From: Deltaproteobacteria bacterium
Lineage (GTDB): Bacteria > Desulfobacterota > Desulfarculia > Adiutricales > JAFDHD01
Reading direction: 5' to 3'
Length of the DNA: 37,514 nt
Assembly: GCA_019306365.1 (NCBI GenBank)
Contig: JAFDLS010000047.1
Location: 1 to 37,514 of the forward strand
The position numbers were made by a program, and so were the translations under genes. How positions within the stretch are numbered: position 1 is the first letter of the stretch; every line of letters begins with the position of its first letter. Positions 1 through 12,316 of this stretch are shown in pieces. The notes under the pieces are model-generated. The model searched no databases. It was given only the letters and a program-made list of their open reading frames with translations, and was not told the origin of the DNA.

Positions 1-141
1 AATCCTCAGGCTTGGACCGCTCTTCGGTTAAATCCAAAGTTCATTGAAGGCCTGATCCCGGAGTTTAAAGAAAATTTCGAGAAAACCAAAATTTTTCTCA
101 CAGATAATGGGAACCAAGAAAAGGACAAGGATTTTAGTTAA
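1..141 (+). CDS. C-terminal end of a CDS truncated by the window edge (46 codons, unknown product)
   Basis: Frame 1 is open from base 1 to TAA at 139-141: NPQAWTALRLNPKFIEGLIPEFKENFEKTKIFLTDNGNQEKDKDFS*. Confidence 0.5.
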   Translation, partial: NPQAWTALRLNPKFIEGLIPEFKENFEKTKIFLTDNGNQEKDKDFS

Positions 142-167
142 TACACCGCCTTTCTATCTTTAGATCT

Positions 168-361
168 ATAGTAATTGCCAGAATCACCTTCCGTTTGATT
201 ACTAAGGTAAATCAAAGCTCTAACAACGGTTTCCATGATATAACAAATGGCAATTACATGATGTTTTGGCGTTTGTCGTGAGATGGCTTACGAGAATGGC
301 CGAGATTAAATCTTCTCCTATCCCAGGGTCAAACGGAACATATTTATGACAAACGCTCTAA
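168..361 (+). repeat. Family A intergenic repeat, copy A1 (~190 bp, two adjacent stem-loop units)
   Basis: atagtaattgccag...tggcaattacatgatgttttggcgtttgtcgt...tatttatgacaaacgctcta; aligns along its length with copies at 2359, 10251, 14321 and 30484. Confidence 0.9.
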
Positions 362-400
362 ATATTCGCTTTATTGTTCTTCTCTGGTAAATTGCATTCT

Positions 401-491
401 ATGGGTAACCTCCGTTGAGTACGATGAAGATTAGCATATCCTCATCATAAAATATACCTTCGGAGCGTTACCCATGTTTTAAAACTACATA
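401..491 (+). repeat. Family C near-palindromic repeat, copy C1
   Basis: ATGGGTAAC...GTTACCCAT ends; near-perfect 24-nt central palindrome gatgaagattagcatatcctcatc; reverse complement of 36747-36837. Confidence 0.85.
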
Positions 492-534
492 ACGTGATTC
501 TTCTTCCTTCTGGACAGATAAAAAGAGTTTGTGT

Positions 535-588
535 TAAGCTATATTGAATTTATGCAACTACTAAGCTATATTGAATTTATGCAACTAC
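535..588. repeat. Perfect tandem duplication, 27 bp x 2
   Basis: taagctatattgaatttatgcaactac repeated back to back. Confidence 0.95.
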
Positions 589-755
589 TAAATATTGGTT
601 CCGAATAAAAAATTTTCGGATACGTTGAAACCTGGGAAGTGATTGAAAACTTAAGCAATCCATTATTTTGTTCTGTTTTTAAGCGAACGCCGGAGATATA
701 ATGCTTTTTGATAAAGACAGTCGTTAGAAAAATCGATGAACCATAATTTAGCTAT

Positions 756-785
756 GGCATAGGCAATCGCGGCATAGGCAATCGC
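756..785. repeat. Perfect tandem duplication, 15 bp x 2
   Basis: ggcataggcaatcgc repeated back to back. Confidence 0.95.
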
Positions 786-922
786 CCGGATGTTTTAGCG
801 ATTGTTGCAAGGTGTCCGGTCAATTTCCAACCTCTACAGATATATGACTTTATCTTCAGTCAGAATGAAATTTTAACAATCACTCTAACCCGTAAGGATT
901 CATTACAAAGGGGGGGAGACTT

Positions 923-2335
923 GTGACAAAGTCAGATGAGTTTGCATATATGGACGCTACCAAAGGTGAGGTCGAACCGCTCGAGCTCGTTGATACCGCT
1001 ATCGAAAGAATCGAGCGTTTGAATCCGACGCTCAACGCGATTGTCACACCAATGTATGAAGCGGCACGTGTGGCGGCCGCCGGCGAACTGCCTGATGGCC
1101 TTTTTACAGGCGTGCCTTTTTTGCTTAAGGATTTGTTAGCTGAATACGCTGGATTTCGCTTGACCGAAGGGTCAGCCTTTTTGCAGGACTTTATCCCCGG
1201 CCATGACAGCGAACTGGTCGCGCGGCTGAAAAGAGCCGGTTTGATCATTGTTGGAAAAACAAGCACTCCTGAGTTCGGCATCCTCCCGACCACTGAGCCT
1301 AAAATGTTTGGCCCCTGTCGCAATCCGTGGGATACAAATCGAACCACTGGAGGTTCCAGCGGAGGTTCAGCCGCTGCCGTGGCTTCCGGCATTGTTCCCA
1401 TGGCTCATGCCAACGACGGCGGCGGGTCCATACGAATTCCGGCTTCCTGCTGCGGCCTGTTTGGTCTCAAACCAACCCGGGCCCGTAATCCGCTCGGCCC
1501 TGAATACGGCGCTATCTTGATGTTCCTTATAGCTGAACACGCTCTTACCCGATCGGTTCGTGACAGCGCAGCACTGCTGGACGCCACCTCCGGGCCTGAT
1601 ATTGGCGACGCCTTCTGGGCTCCCCAGCCCCAGCGCCCATTCATTGAAGAAGTTGGAGCAAACCCTGGGAAGCTTCACATTGCCTTTACTTCCAAACCGG
1701 CCACCAATGTTGCGATTCACCCGGATTGCGTCAAAGCGGTCGAAGAGGCGGCCAAACTCTGCGCTGATTTGGGTCACGAGGTTGTCGAGGCCGCACCGAC
1801 CATAGACGGTGAGGTGGTGGAAAGAAATTTCGGAATCATCTGGTCGATGCTCACGGCCTGGACCATTGACTATTGGGCTCACCGAAGCGATCAAGTGCCT
1901 TCACCCGATCAATTCGAAGTGCTGACCTGGGCACAGTATAAGCGGGGCAGCGAAATCAAGGCGGTGAATTACATGAAGGCCCTACAAAACATTGAAAAAG
2001 TCACTCGAAACGTAGCCCGTTTTTTTACGAATTTCGACATCTGGCTCACCCCGACGCTTGGAGAACCGCCAGTAGCCCTGGGTTCTTTTGAATCACCGCC
2101 GGAGAAACCGCTTCAAGGGATGTTCCGTTCGGCGTCATTTACCCCTTTCACCCCTATCTGTAACATCACCGGCCAACCGGCCATGTCCGTCCCGCTCTAC
2201 TGGGATGAAAGCGGATTGCCCATAGGCACCCAATTTATTGGCCGCTTTGGCCACGAAGCGGCCCTCTTCCGCCTGGCCGCGCAACTGGAAGAAGCACGGC
2301 CCTGGACCCACCGCCGACCACCGGTATCAGCCTGA
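923..2335 (+). CDS. Amidase (amidase signature family, GatA-like)
   Basis: Contains FLLKDL, the [14 protein letters not shown] signature and GGSIRIPAS (Lys-cisSer-Ser triad region); GTG start after a G-rich ribosome-binding site. Confidence 0.9.
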   Translation: MTKSDEFAYMDATKGEVEPLELVDTAIERIERLNPTLNAIVTPMYEAARVAAAGELPDGLFTGVPFLLKDLLAEYAGFRLTEGSAFLQDFIPGHDSELVARLKRAGLIIVGKTSTPEFGILPTTEPKMFGPCRNPWDTNRTTGGSSGGSAAAVASGIVPMAHANDGGGSIRIPASCCGLFGLKPTRARNPLGPEYGAILMFLIAEHALTRSVRDSAALLDATSGPDIGDAFWAPQPQRPFIEEVGANPGKLHIAFTSKPATNVAIHPDCVKAVEEAAKLCADLGHEVVEAAPTIDGEVVERNFGIIWSMLTAWTIDYWAHRSDQVPSPDQFEVLTWAQYKRGSEIKAVNYMKALQNIEKVTRNVARFFTNFDIWLTPTLGEPPVALGSFESPPEKPLQGMFRSASFTPFTPICNITGQPAMSVPLYWDESGLPIGTQFIGRFGHEAALFRLAAQLEEARPWTHRRPPVSA

Positions 2336-2358
2336 AACTGAACTCGAATTAGCGTCCA

Positions 2359-2551
2359 TATAGTAATTGCCAAAATTACGTTCCATTTGATTACTGAGGT
2401 AAATCAAGGCCCTAACAGCGGCTGCCATGATATAACAAATGGCAATTACGTGATGTTTTGGCGTTTGTCGTAAGGCGGCTTACGAGAACGACCAAAATTA
2501 AATCTTCTCCTATCCCAGGTCAAACGGAAAATATTTATGACAAACACTCTA
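2359..2551 (+). repeat. Family A intergenic repeat, copy A2
   Basis: atagtaattgccaaaattacgttccatttgattactgaggtaaatcaa...tatttatgacaaacactcta; begins 24 bp after the amidase stop. Confidence 0.9.
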
Positions 2552-2699
2552 TCTTTGCATTTTAGCGTTAACAATTCTTTTACGCCTTCTGCAAAAAACT
2601 ATTATCTGGCAACCTTCGCGGTCGGCTTTCGACTATATTTTTGACAACGCCGTCCGCTTCTGATAGATGTTCCTTTAAAAATAATCCAGGAAAGAAAAC

Positions 2700-3902
2700 A
2701 TGAATCTCGCGGGGAACCCTCTCAAACGAACTCAAAAACTAGATACGGGCCGCGTGCGCCGCTTCATACTGCCAGACAGAAAAATCCGCGTCACCCAGAT
2801 CACTACCTTCTGTCCGGACATCATTGGACCCGGCCCCACACATCTTTATCTGATCGAAAATGATGCCCTAGTCCTTTTGGATACAGGCATCCCAACCAAA
2901 CTTGCCAAGAGATTTTTCTATGACTCTCGAAACCAGATCATCCCGCCTGAGATCGAGGCGCTGCCTGAAGATTATAGCAAGCAAGAGCTATTGGAAGGAC
3001 TGCATCTGGCCGGACACTCCATCAAAGACGTCGATTTGCTGGTGATTACGCATGGCCACCCGGATCACTTTCTCATGGGACGCTGGATAGTGGAGCAGGC
3101 CAACTGCCCGGTCACGGCGCACGCCCTGGACACCTCTGATATCTGCAATCCGTGGGGGATGCTCGAGATGTGGTTTAACCTCCGGCAGCGAACCATGGCC
3201 ATGGGCATGCCCCAGCCTAAAGGGGTAAGCGATTCCAATCATTTTTATATGGAAGACGTTAACCCCGAATCAATCGGGTTTTCACTTAAAGTAGATTTTC
3301 CAATTATGCAGGAAGGGTTGTTAACACTCAACCATTCGTCTTTAAAGGGGATTGAGGTCAAACATCTTCCCGGACATTCACCCGGAAGTGTAGGATTGAT
3401 TGTTGGCCAGGAGGGGAGCGAAAAAGTGCTCCTGTGCGGTGACGTGCTCCTGAGTCCCATCACGCCCCATCCTGATGATCTTCTAACCTACCTTCGCACC
3501 TTGGAAAAGCTCAAGAACCTGCAGGATATCGTTTTAGCCCTTCCGGCTCACGGGAAAGTCATCAGAAATGTTAAAGCGAGGGTTGACTTTTTACAAAAAT
3601 ACCATCGTCAGCGTCTTAAGATCACTTATAAAACGTGCCGGAAACCCTGTTCGGCCTGGGATATCGCTACGCTGCCGGATTATTTCGATATCGCGGTTGA
3701 TCCGTCTAAATTCAATCCACTGGCTGGCAACGAGGCTTTGATGCATATGGAGGTTCTCCAAATGGTTCAGGGTCTCAAACGGGTAAGCATCAATAAAGGG
3801 GTGCATCTCTTCCAAAACCAGGGTGAGCCCTTTGAGGAAGTTTATAACCGGATTCTCGACCTAGTCAAAGATCAGCGTATAAACCCGATCATGCGGTATT
3901 GA
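2700..3902 (+). CDS. MBL-fold metallo-hydrolase
   Basis: THGHPDHFLMG metal-binding motif, HLPGHSPGSVGL, LCGDVLL, LPAHGKVI. Confidence 0.9.
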   Translation: MNLAGNPLKRTQKLDTGRVRRFILPDRKIRVTQITTFCPDIIGPGPTHLYLIENDALVLLDTGIPTKLAKRFFYDSRNQIIPPEIEALPEDYSKQELLEGLHLAGHSIKDVDLLVITHGHPDHFLMGRWIVEQANCPVTAHALDTSDICNPWGMLEMWFNLRQRTMAMGMPQPKGVSDSNHFYMEDVNPESIGFSLKVDFPIMQEGLLTLNHSSLKGIEVKHLPGHSPGSVGLIVGQEGSEKVLLCGDVLLSPITPHPDDLLTYLRTLEKLKNLQDIVLALPAHGKVIRNVKARVDFLQKYHRQRLKITYKTCRKPCSAWDIATLPDYFDIAVDPSKFNPLAGNEALMHMEVLQMVQGLKRVSINKGVHLFQNQGEPFEEVYNRILDLVKDQRINPIMRY

Positions 3903-4067
3903 TTTCCTGCGCGAGGAGATTAATTTAATCGGGGAGAAAAATCAGGACAAAACACACAACGGCCTTAGCGGCGCTAACTCGTCCTAAACACATTACTTAT
4001 TGGCTCCGCAGGCCTGAATCTCACCTTGTAGTTAGCGAGTAACTAAAAAATACTTGAGAATTTGTTA

Positions 4068-4832
4068 TCACCCGTCCTGTTCAGATAGCGATCCATTGGG
4101 TGGAGCTGGACGGCGAAGTGAGTTCATCCTCACATGGAAAGGCTCGCCATTTACATTGCCAGTAAACAGCCTGTCTAAAAAAGGTTTTACAGCGGCCATG
4201 TCATCAGGATGAATCAAAAAACCGGGCAGAGGTTTGGTTCGGGCCAAACCTGAATCTGGCGTTATTTCACTCCGGGCAAAACTTCTGACATTATCACTCT
4301 CTGAAAGCAAAACCAGTAAATCCGTCAGATTACCGAAAAGCCCGCCCTCGTCCAGGTGTTCGATGATCTGCTGGCAAGCTGTGATAACCGAGACAAGGGT
4401 TGCTGGGATATTGGCCTGCCCTCCTGGCTGACATTTTTCTAACGACAGGAAGCTGCGGCAGGCAAATGGCCGCACCTCATAGGCAAGACACAAATCATTT
4501 TCCAGAAGCGGACACACGCCGGAGTCCGGCCCGAGTTCTTCTTCAGGCGGTTCCTGCCGGTTAAAGCAGGCCAAAGCCAGATCGTTGATGGTATATCGAG
4601 GCCGAAACAGAGTTGGGCTGGATGTTTCGAGGCGGGCGAGGGCATGAGGGCGCCCTGACTGTTTCAAACTTTCCAGAACCAGCTGAGCCTCAAGGGTAGT
4701 CAGAGTTACATTCTGAGTACAACACGAAGCGCACCCATTTGTGCACGCCATCTGAAAATTGCGTTCAACAAAGGTGTCGAAAACTTTATAAAGGGATAAC
4801 AATAGTGTTTCTTTTTCCTGAAATTTGTCCAT
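4068..4832 (-). CDS. YkgJ-family cysteine cluster protein (putative Zn/Fe-S binding)
   Basis: CTNGCASCCTQNVTLT...CPLLENDLCLAYEVRPFACRSF cysteine pattern typical of YkgJ/UPF0153. Confidence 0.85.
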   Translation of the reverse strand: MDKFQEKETLLLSLYKVFDTFVERNFQMACTNGCASCCTQNVTLTTLEAQLVLESLKQSGRPHALARLETSSPTLFRPRYTINDLALACFNRQEPPEEELGPDSGVCPLLENDLCLAYEVRPFACRSFLSLEKCQPGGQANIPATLVSVITACQQIIEHLDEGGLFGNLTDLLVLLSESDNVRSFARSEITPDSGLARTKPLPGFLIHPDDMAAVKPFLDRLFTGNVNGEPFHVRMNSLRRPAPPNGSLSEQDG

Positions 4833-5133
4833 TATTTTGATTGACCAGTCTGCCGCTTAATTGGCGGCGCTTTAAAAAATTTTAAATTAAAGTATAATGC
4901 CGCTTAATTTGTTTTTAAGCCGCTAACGAAAATGAACCTGAGTTCCTCTTAAAGAAAATCATTGAAAGCGGCCTCGAATGTCAACATCTCAAGGTTCCAG
5001 TAAATTCCTGGCAGGGGTTAGAAAAAAATGTTGCTTCAACAGGCGCCAAACTCTATCATGTAAGAGGAATTTATGCCAATCGAACTTGAACACGGCTTAT
5101 AGTTAGACCTGATCGCAGGATCAGGGGTATTAT

Positions 5134-5840
5134 ATGAACAAATCAAAGGAATCTCATTCTGCATCTGGGTCAACGGAAAAAGCTAGGCCTGAGCGAGCTG
5201 TACTGGCTTTCAGCCGCAAGGAGCTTCGAGTATTCAAAGCGCTGAAAAAGCCGGGCCGGTCATTAAGACCGATTTACGGGATCACTGAGGTCATATCCTG
5301 GCCTGATTTGCTTCTGGCCGGGCCGATTCTGGGAGCGCCGCAAGCGGTTATGGTCATGGAGTACCTTGGTTTAAAAGGTGCCCGGGTATTCCTCTCTTTG
5401 GGATCATGCGGATCGATTCAGCCGGATTTGAGTATAGGTCAAATTGTAATACCCCAGACCGCGTTATCAGAGGAAGGAACTTCAGCCCACTACCCTTTGG
5501 AAAATGAGCCCGCTTCAGCGGATCCCAAACTGGCTGGACGGCTGGCTGAGTTTCTTACCGAACAGGGTTTGGATTTTCGCGCTGGACGAGTCTGGACCAC
5601 GGACGCCCCGTTTCGTGAGACCGCTGACAAGATCCAGCGATACTCTGACCAGGGAATCCTGGCCGTGGACATGGAGGCTTCAGCCCTGATGACTGCGGCC
5701 CGGTTCCGGAAATTTAGTTACGCGGGACTCATGGTCGTCTCTGACGAACTCAGGCCTGATGAGCATAATTTTGGATTTAACTCACCCTTGCTTACCGAAG
5801 GCTTGACAAATGCCGCAAAAGCAATAATGAAAGTCTTGAT

Positions 5841-5844
<4 letters not shown>
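5134..5844 (+). CDS. Nucleoside phosphorylase / MTAN-like family protein
   Basis: LSLGSCGSIQPDLSIGQIVIP and VDMEASALMTAARF motifs; overlaps the next CDS start by 4 bp (ATGA). Confidence 0.85.
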
Positions 5845-8916
<3,072 letters not shown>

Positions 8917-8919
8917 AAC

Positions 8920-9198
8920 ATGGCAAAGATTAGAGCCCGCTTGATTATTTCCGGACGAGTTCAAGGGGTGTACTTTCGCTATTCCACCCAACAGGAAGCA
9001 AACCGGCTGGGCCTGACCGGCTGGGCACGTAATCTCAGGAATGGCGATGTTGAGGCGGTTTTCGAAGGTGATGAGAGCCAGGTTGAAGAGATGATAAGAT
9101 GGTGTCATCAGGGACCAGCCGGCGCAGTCGTCAGTCAGGTTAAAGAGGAACGCGGCCCAGCCACAGATGAATTCACTAGATTTTCAATAACCTATTAA
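8920..9198 (+). CDS. acyP: Acylphosphatase
   Basis: RLIISGRVQGVYFRYSTQQEANRLGLTGWARNLRNGDVEAVFEG: canonical GRVQGVxFR and NxxDGxVE-like motifs. Confidence 0.95.
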   Translation: MAKIRARLIISGRVQGVYFRYSTQQEANRLGLTGWARNLRNGDVEAVFEGDESQVEEMIRWCHQGPAGAVVSQVKEERGPATDEFTRFSITY

Positions 9199-9300
9199 CC
9201 GGAAAGCCATGACTGCATTGAACTCTTTTCAGGGCTTGACACCAACGATTATTTCATCTAATTTTCCATCATCGGGAATAAAAATCTTCAGAGAGGTGCT

Positions 9301-10212
9301 ATGTCGAAACAACGCATCCTGACTTTAATCATAACGCTTGGCTTGTGCTTTGGTCTTATAATGAGCGGATGTGCCACAAAAAAAGGCCCTGGTCCGCAAA
9401 GCTTCAAGTCTTCCAGTTTAAAAAAGCGAATAGCCGTCATACCTTTTCAAAACAATACCGGGTTTGGCAACAATGAACTCGGTCGCCGAATCACAAACAC
9501 AATTGCTCAACAATTAAACCAATCCGGAAAAGTCATCGTTGTTTCCCAGTCAAAGGTTGATGCATACTTAAAGGCTCAAGGGATCCCACAGCCCCTGACT
9601 CAAAATACCGCCACCTTAATCGGGCGCGGCCTGAAGCTAAACGCCATAATCCTGGGCGCGATCTCCGCCATCAATCTGACCGATAAAAGAATCGGATGGC
9701 GTGTCTTTATCCCTATCTTTAAAAAACAGGAAATCGTATCCGCAAGCCTGGTAGTCAGGGTAGTTGACGTGGAAGATGGAACCTTTCTCCTGACAGAAAC
9801 CGGGCAGGGCAATACACTTCATGATTCAGTTGCTGATCAGGAGTGGCTTAACGAATCCAAAGGAACTCTTGACAGAACCTCAGTTGAAAAAAGTCTGGCC
9901 ATGGCAACTGAATCCCTCACACGCAGCATCCTGGAGGCCCTGGCTAGAGCTCCGTGGAAAGGCTTCATTAAAAGCGTTTCAGGTTCAACCGCCACTTTAT
10001 GCGCTGGCAGGGATGTTGGTATCAAGGCCGGCCAGCGGTTTGTGGTTTATAGTATCGCGGAAAAGATAACCAATACCGCGGGCAAAACTTACGTCATTCC
10101 GGGTTCGGTCAAGGCAACCTTAGAAGTTACGCGTGTTTTGGATGGGACATCAGAAGCTAAAATAATTTCCGGTCAGGTTCTGGCCGGTGACGCCATACAT
10201 TTTACCGGTTAA
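9301..10212 (+). CDS. Lipoprotein, CsgG/FlgT-like
   Basis: Lipobox LIMSGC; RIAVIPFQNNTGFGNNELGRRITNTIAQQL and LNAIILGAI CsgG-like segments; C-terminal FlgT-like region (GRDVGIKAGQRFVVY). Confidence 0.75.
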   Translation: MSKQRILTLIITLGLCFGLIMSGCATKKGPGPQSFKSSSLKKRIAVIPFQNNTGFGNNELGRRITNTIAQQLNQSGKVIVVSQSKVDAYLKAQGIPQPLTQNTATLIGRGLKLNAIILGAISAINLTDKRIGWRVFIPIFKKQEIVSASLVVRVVDVEDGTFLLTETGQGNTLHDSVADQEWLNESKGTLDRTSVEKSLAMATESLTRSILEALARAPWKGFIKSVSGSTATLCAGRDVGIKAGQRFVVYSIAEKITNTAGKTYVIPGSVKATLEVTRVLDGTSEAKIISGQVLAGDAIHFTG

Positions 10213-10250
10213 ACTGACAGATTTCCTCCCCAGAGATAACCTTTAGACTT

Positions 10251-10590
10251 ATAGTAATTGCCAGAATTATGCTTCGTTTGATTACTAAGCTAAATCAAGC
10301 CTCTAACAGCGGCTAACATGATATAACAGGCGGCAATTACATGATGAGACCTCTGCAAAACTTCGTCTTTTAGCCGAACTCATGAACCCCGCTTCGCTCA
10401 CGCTGCAGCGGCATATGTCAGTCTCAAATTTAAGTCCTCGAAATATTAGTAATATTCCTGCGGGTTAAATTTTCGCCTTCCGCGATTTCAACAAAATTAC
10501 TGTTGTCGTAAGGTGGCTTGGGAGAATGGCTAAAACTATATCTCCTTCTGCCCCAAAGCCAAACGGAACTTATTTATGACAAACGCTCTA
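10251..10590 (+). repeat. Family A repeat, copy A3, interrupted by a family B element
   Basis: Left half 10251-10345 (atagtaattgcc...caattacatgatg), right half about 10503-10590 (ttgtcgtaagg...tatttatgacaaacgctcta); recN stop codon lies in its last bases. Confidence 0.88.
10346..10502 (+). mobile_element. Family B MITE-like element, copy B1, nested in A3 (right terminal repeat missing)
   Basis: gagacctctgcaaaacttcgtc...cgaaatattagtaatattcctgcgggttaaattttcgccttccgcgatttcaacaaaattactg; same core as B2 and B3. Confidence 0.8.
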
Positions 10591-12279
10591 ATTTGCGGAT
10601 TTGGTCCGCTTCGACGCCTTTGAGACCATTTCCCTGGCCGCCGCCAAGGTCTGCGCTGAAGGTTTCAGGCCGCCTAGCATTCGGGCGACCTCCTCAATTC
10701 GTTCATTATCAGACAACTGCCGGATATCAGTAACAGTGCGTCGCTCCCTGACTTCCTTGAACACCAGATGGTGGTGAGGAGCAAAGACGGCGATTTGAGG
10801 CAGATGTGTGATACACAACACTTGATGAAATGTTGAAAGGCCCTTAATCTTTCGGCCAATGACTTCGGCCACGCCACCACCTATCCCAGCGTCCACCTCA
10901 TCAAAAATTAGGGTCTGTACCTTTTCCTGTCCCGCCAGGAGGGCCTTTAGCCCGAGCATGGCACGGCTCAATTCTCCTCCTGAAGCGATCCGTGCCAGTG
11001 GTTTGAGTTTTTCCCCCACGTTGGGCGAAATCAGAAATTCTATCTCATCCCAGCCAACTGGGCCGGGGTCAATCGATTTGTTTTTTTCAACGAAGCGAAT
11101 CTGAAAATCGAGTTGAGGCATGCCCAGGGATTTAAGTTCTTCAGTCGCCGCAACTGACATACGATCCGCCGCACCTTTTCTCCGGTCCGAAAGATCCTCA
11201 GCATGCTTGCGAGCCTCCTCACCGGCTTTTGCGGCTTCCGCTTTTGTCGCCTCCAACTCCCGCTCCATCTCGGACAGCTTTTCCAGATCTGCCCCGGCCC
11301 GCCGGGCGTAATCCATGACTTCTTTCAAACCGGGGCCGTACTTTTTTTTAAGACGACTGATTAAACTGAGCCGTTCTTCGATTTCCTCCTGCCGATTTGG
11401 GTCGAAAGTCAACCGGTCCAGGTGATCGTGCAGCGCTTCTGCCGCGTCCGTTATCTTATAGTAGGCGTCTTCCAGTTCGGAAACCTGCGACGCGAGCTGA
11501 TCATCAATTGCAGCCGCTTTGCCCAAATCGGATCGAACCGCGTCCAGAACTTCGGTCACCGCGCCGGTTCGCCCATAGAGCTGGTCGTAACTATCACGAA
11601 CCGTGATAAAAATCTTTTCCGCGTTCCGAATAAAATTTCGCTCCTGTTCCAGGTCTTCATCCTCTCCGGGAACCAAATTGGCCGCCTCGATTTCCTTGAC
11701 CTGAAATTCATAAAGGTCAGCCTTTTCGTGAGCCGTATAGAACCTTTTTTCAAGGCTTGAAACCCTGGTTCTCAATTCCATCCATCGCTGATGAGCCGCA
11801 GCCATTTTAGCCCGTACCGCCATAAGACCGCCATACTGGTCGAGCAGAAGAAGCTGCACTTCCGGGTCGAGAAGACGCTGATGCTCATGCTGGCCGGAGA
11901 CAGTAACCAGGTCCTGGCCCAGACGCGTCAGTTGAGTCAGCGTTGAGAGGACCCCGTTGATATAAACGCGATTTCGCCCTGACCTAGTGATGACGCGTCT
12001 AATTATTACTTCCTCACTCTCTGGCAGCCCCAAATCTTCCAGCAGCTGTATGATTTCCTCAGACGCAGGCAGGCTAAAAACAGCCTGCACTTCCGCCTCA
12101 TCGCTGCCATCCCGAATCAGGTCGGCTGAGGCACGCCCGCCAAGGATGAGATTGACGGCGCCGATAATAATGGATTTTCCGGCGCCGGTCTCCCCGGTCA
12201 GAACATTAAATCCTGACCCGAAACTGAGTTCCAGCCGCTTGATCAAAGCAAAATTGTTGATAACCAGTTCTGAAAGCAT
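10588..12279 (-). CDS. recN: DNA repair protein RecN
   Basis: MLSELVINNFALIKRLELSFGSGFNVLTGETGAGKSIIIGAVNLILGG (Walker A); LARIASGGELSRAMLGLK; LIFDEVDAGIGG. Confidence 0.97.
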   Translation of the reverse strand: MLSELVINNFALIKRLELSFGSGFNVLTGETGAGKSIIIGAVNLILGGRASADLIRDGSDEAEVQAVFSLPASEEIIQLLEDLGLPESEEVIIRRVITRSGRNRVYINGVLSTLTQLTRLGQDLVTVSGQHEHQRLLDPEVQLLLLDQYGGLMAVRAKMAAAHQRWMELRTRVSSLEKRFYTAHEKADLYEFQVKEIEAANLVPGEDEDLEQERNFIRNAEKIFITVRDSYDQLYGRTGAVTEVLDAVRSDLGKAAAIDDQLASQVSELEDAYYKITDAAEALHDHLDRLTFDPNRQEEIEERLSLISRLKKKYGPGLKEVMDYARRAGADLEKLSEMERELEATKAEAAKAGEEARKHAEDLSDRRKGAADRMSVAATEELKSLGMPQLDFQIRFVEKNKSIDPGPVGWDEIEFLISPNVGEKLKPLARIASGGELSRAMLGLKALLAGQEKVQTLIFDEVDAGIGGGVAEVIGRKIKGLSTFHQVLCITHLPQIAVFAPHHHLVFKEVRERRTVTDIRQLSDNERIEEVARMLGGLKPSAQTLAAAREMVSKASKRTKSAN

Positions 12280-12316
12280 GACCGAATCTAAAGCTGGTTC
12301 TCTAAAAAGTCTGGTT

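Noticed and set aside
880-1401. 173-aa minus-strand ORF opposite the amidase (and similar antisense ORFs at 1367-1894, 7564-8229, 31362-31625, 33248-33763, 34802-35166)
   Set aside because: All antisense to strongly supported CDSs and with no family motifs.
4033-4050. agttagcgagtaact hairpin after the MBL-fold hydrolase as a terminator
   Set aside because: Five-bp AT-rich stem followed by A's rather than T's on the plus strand.
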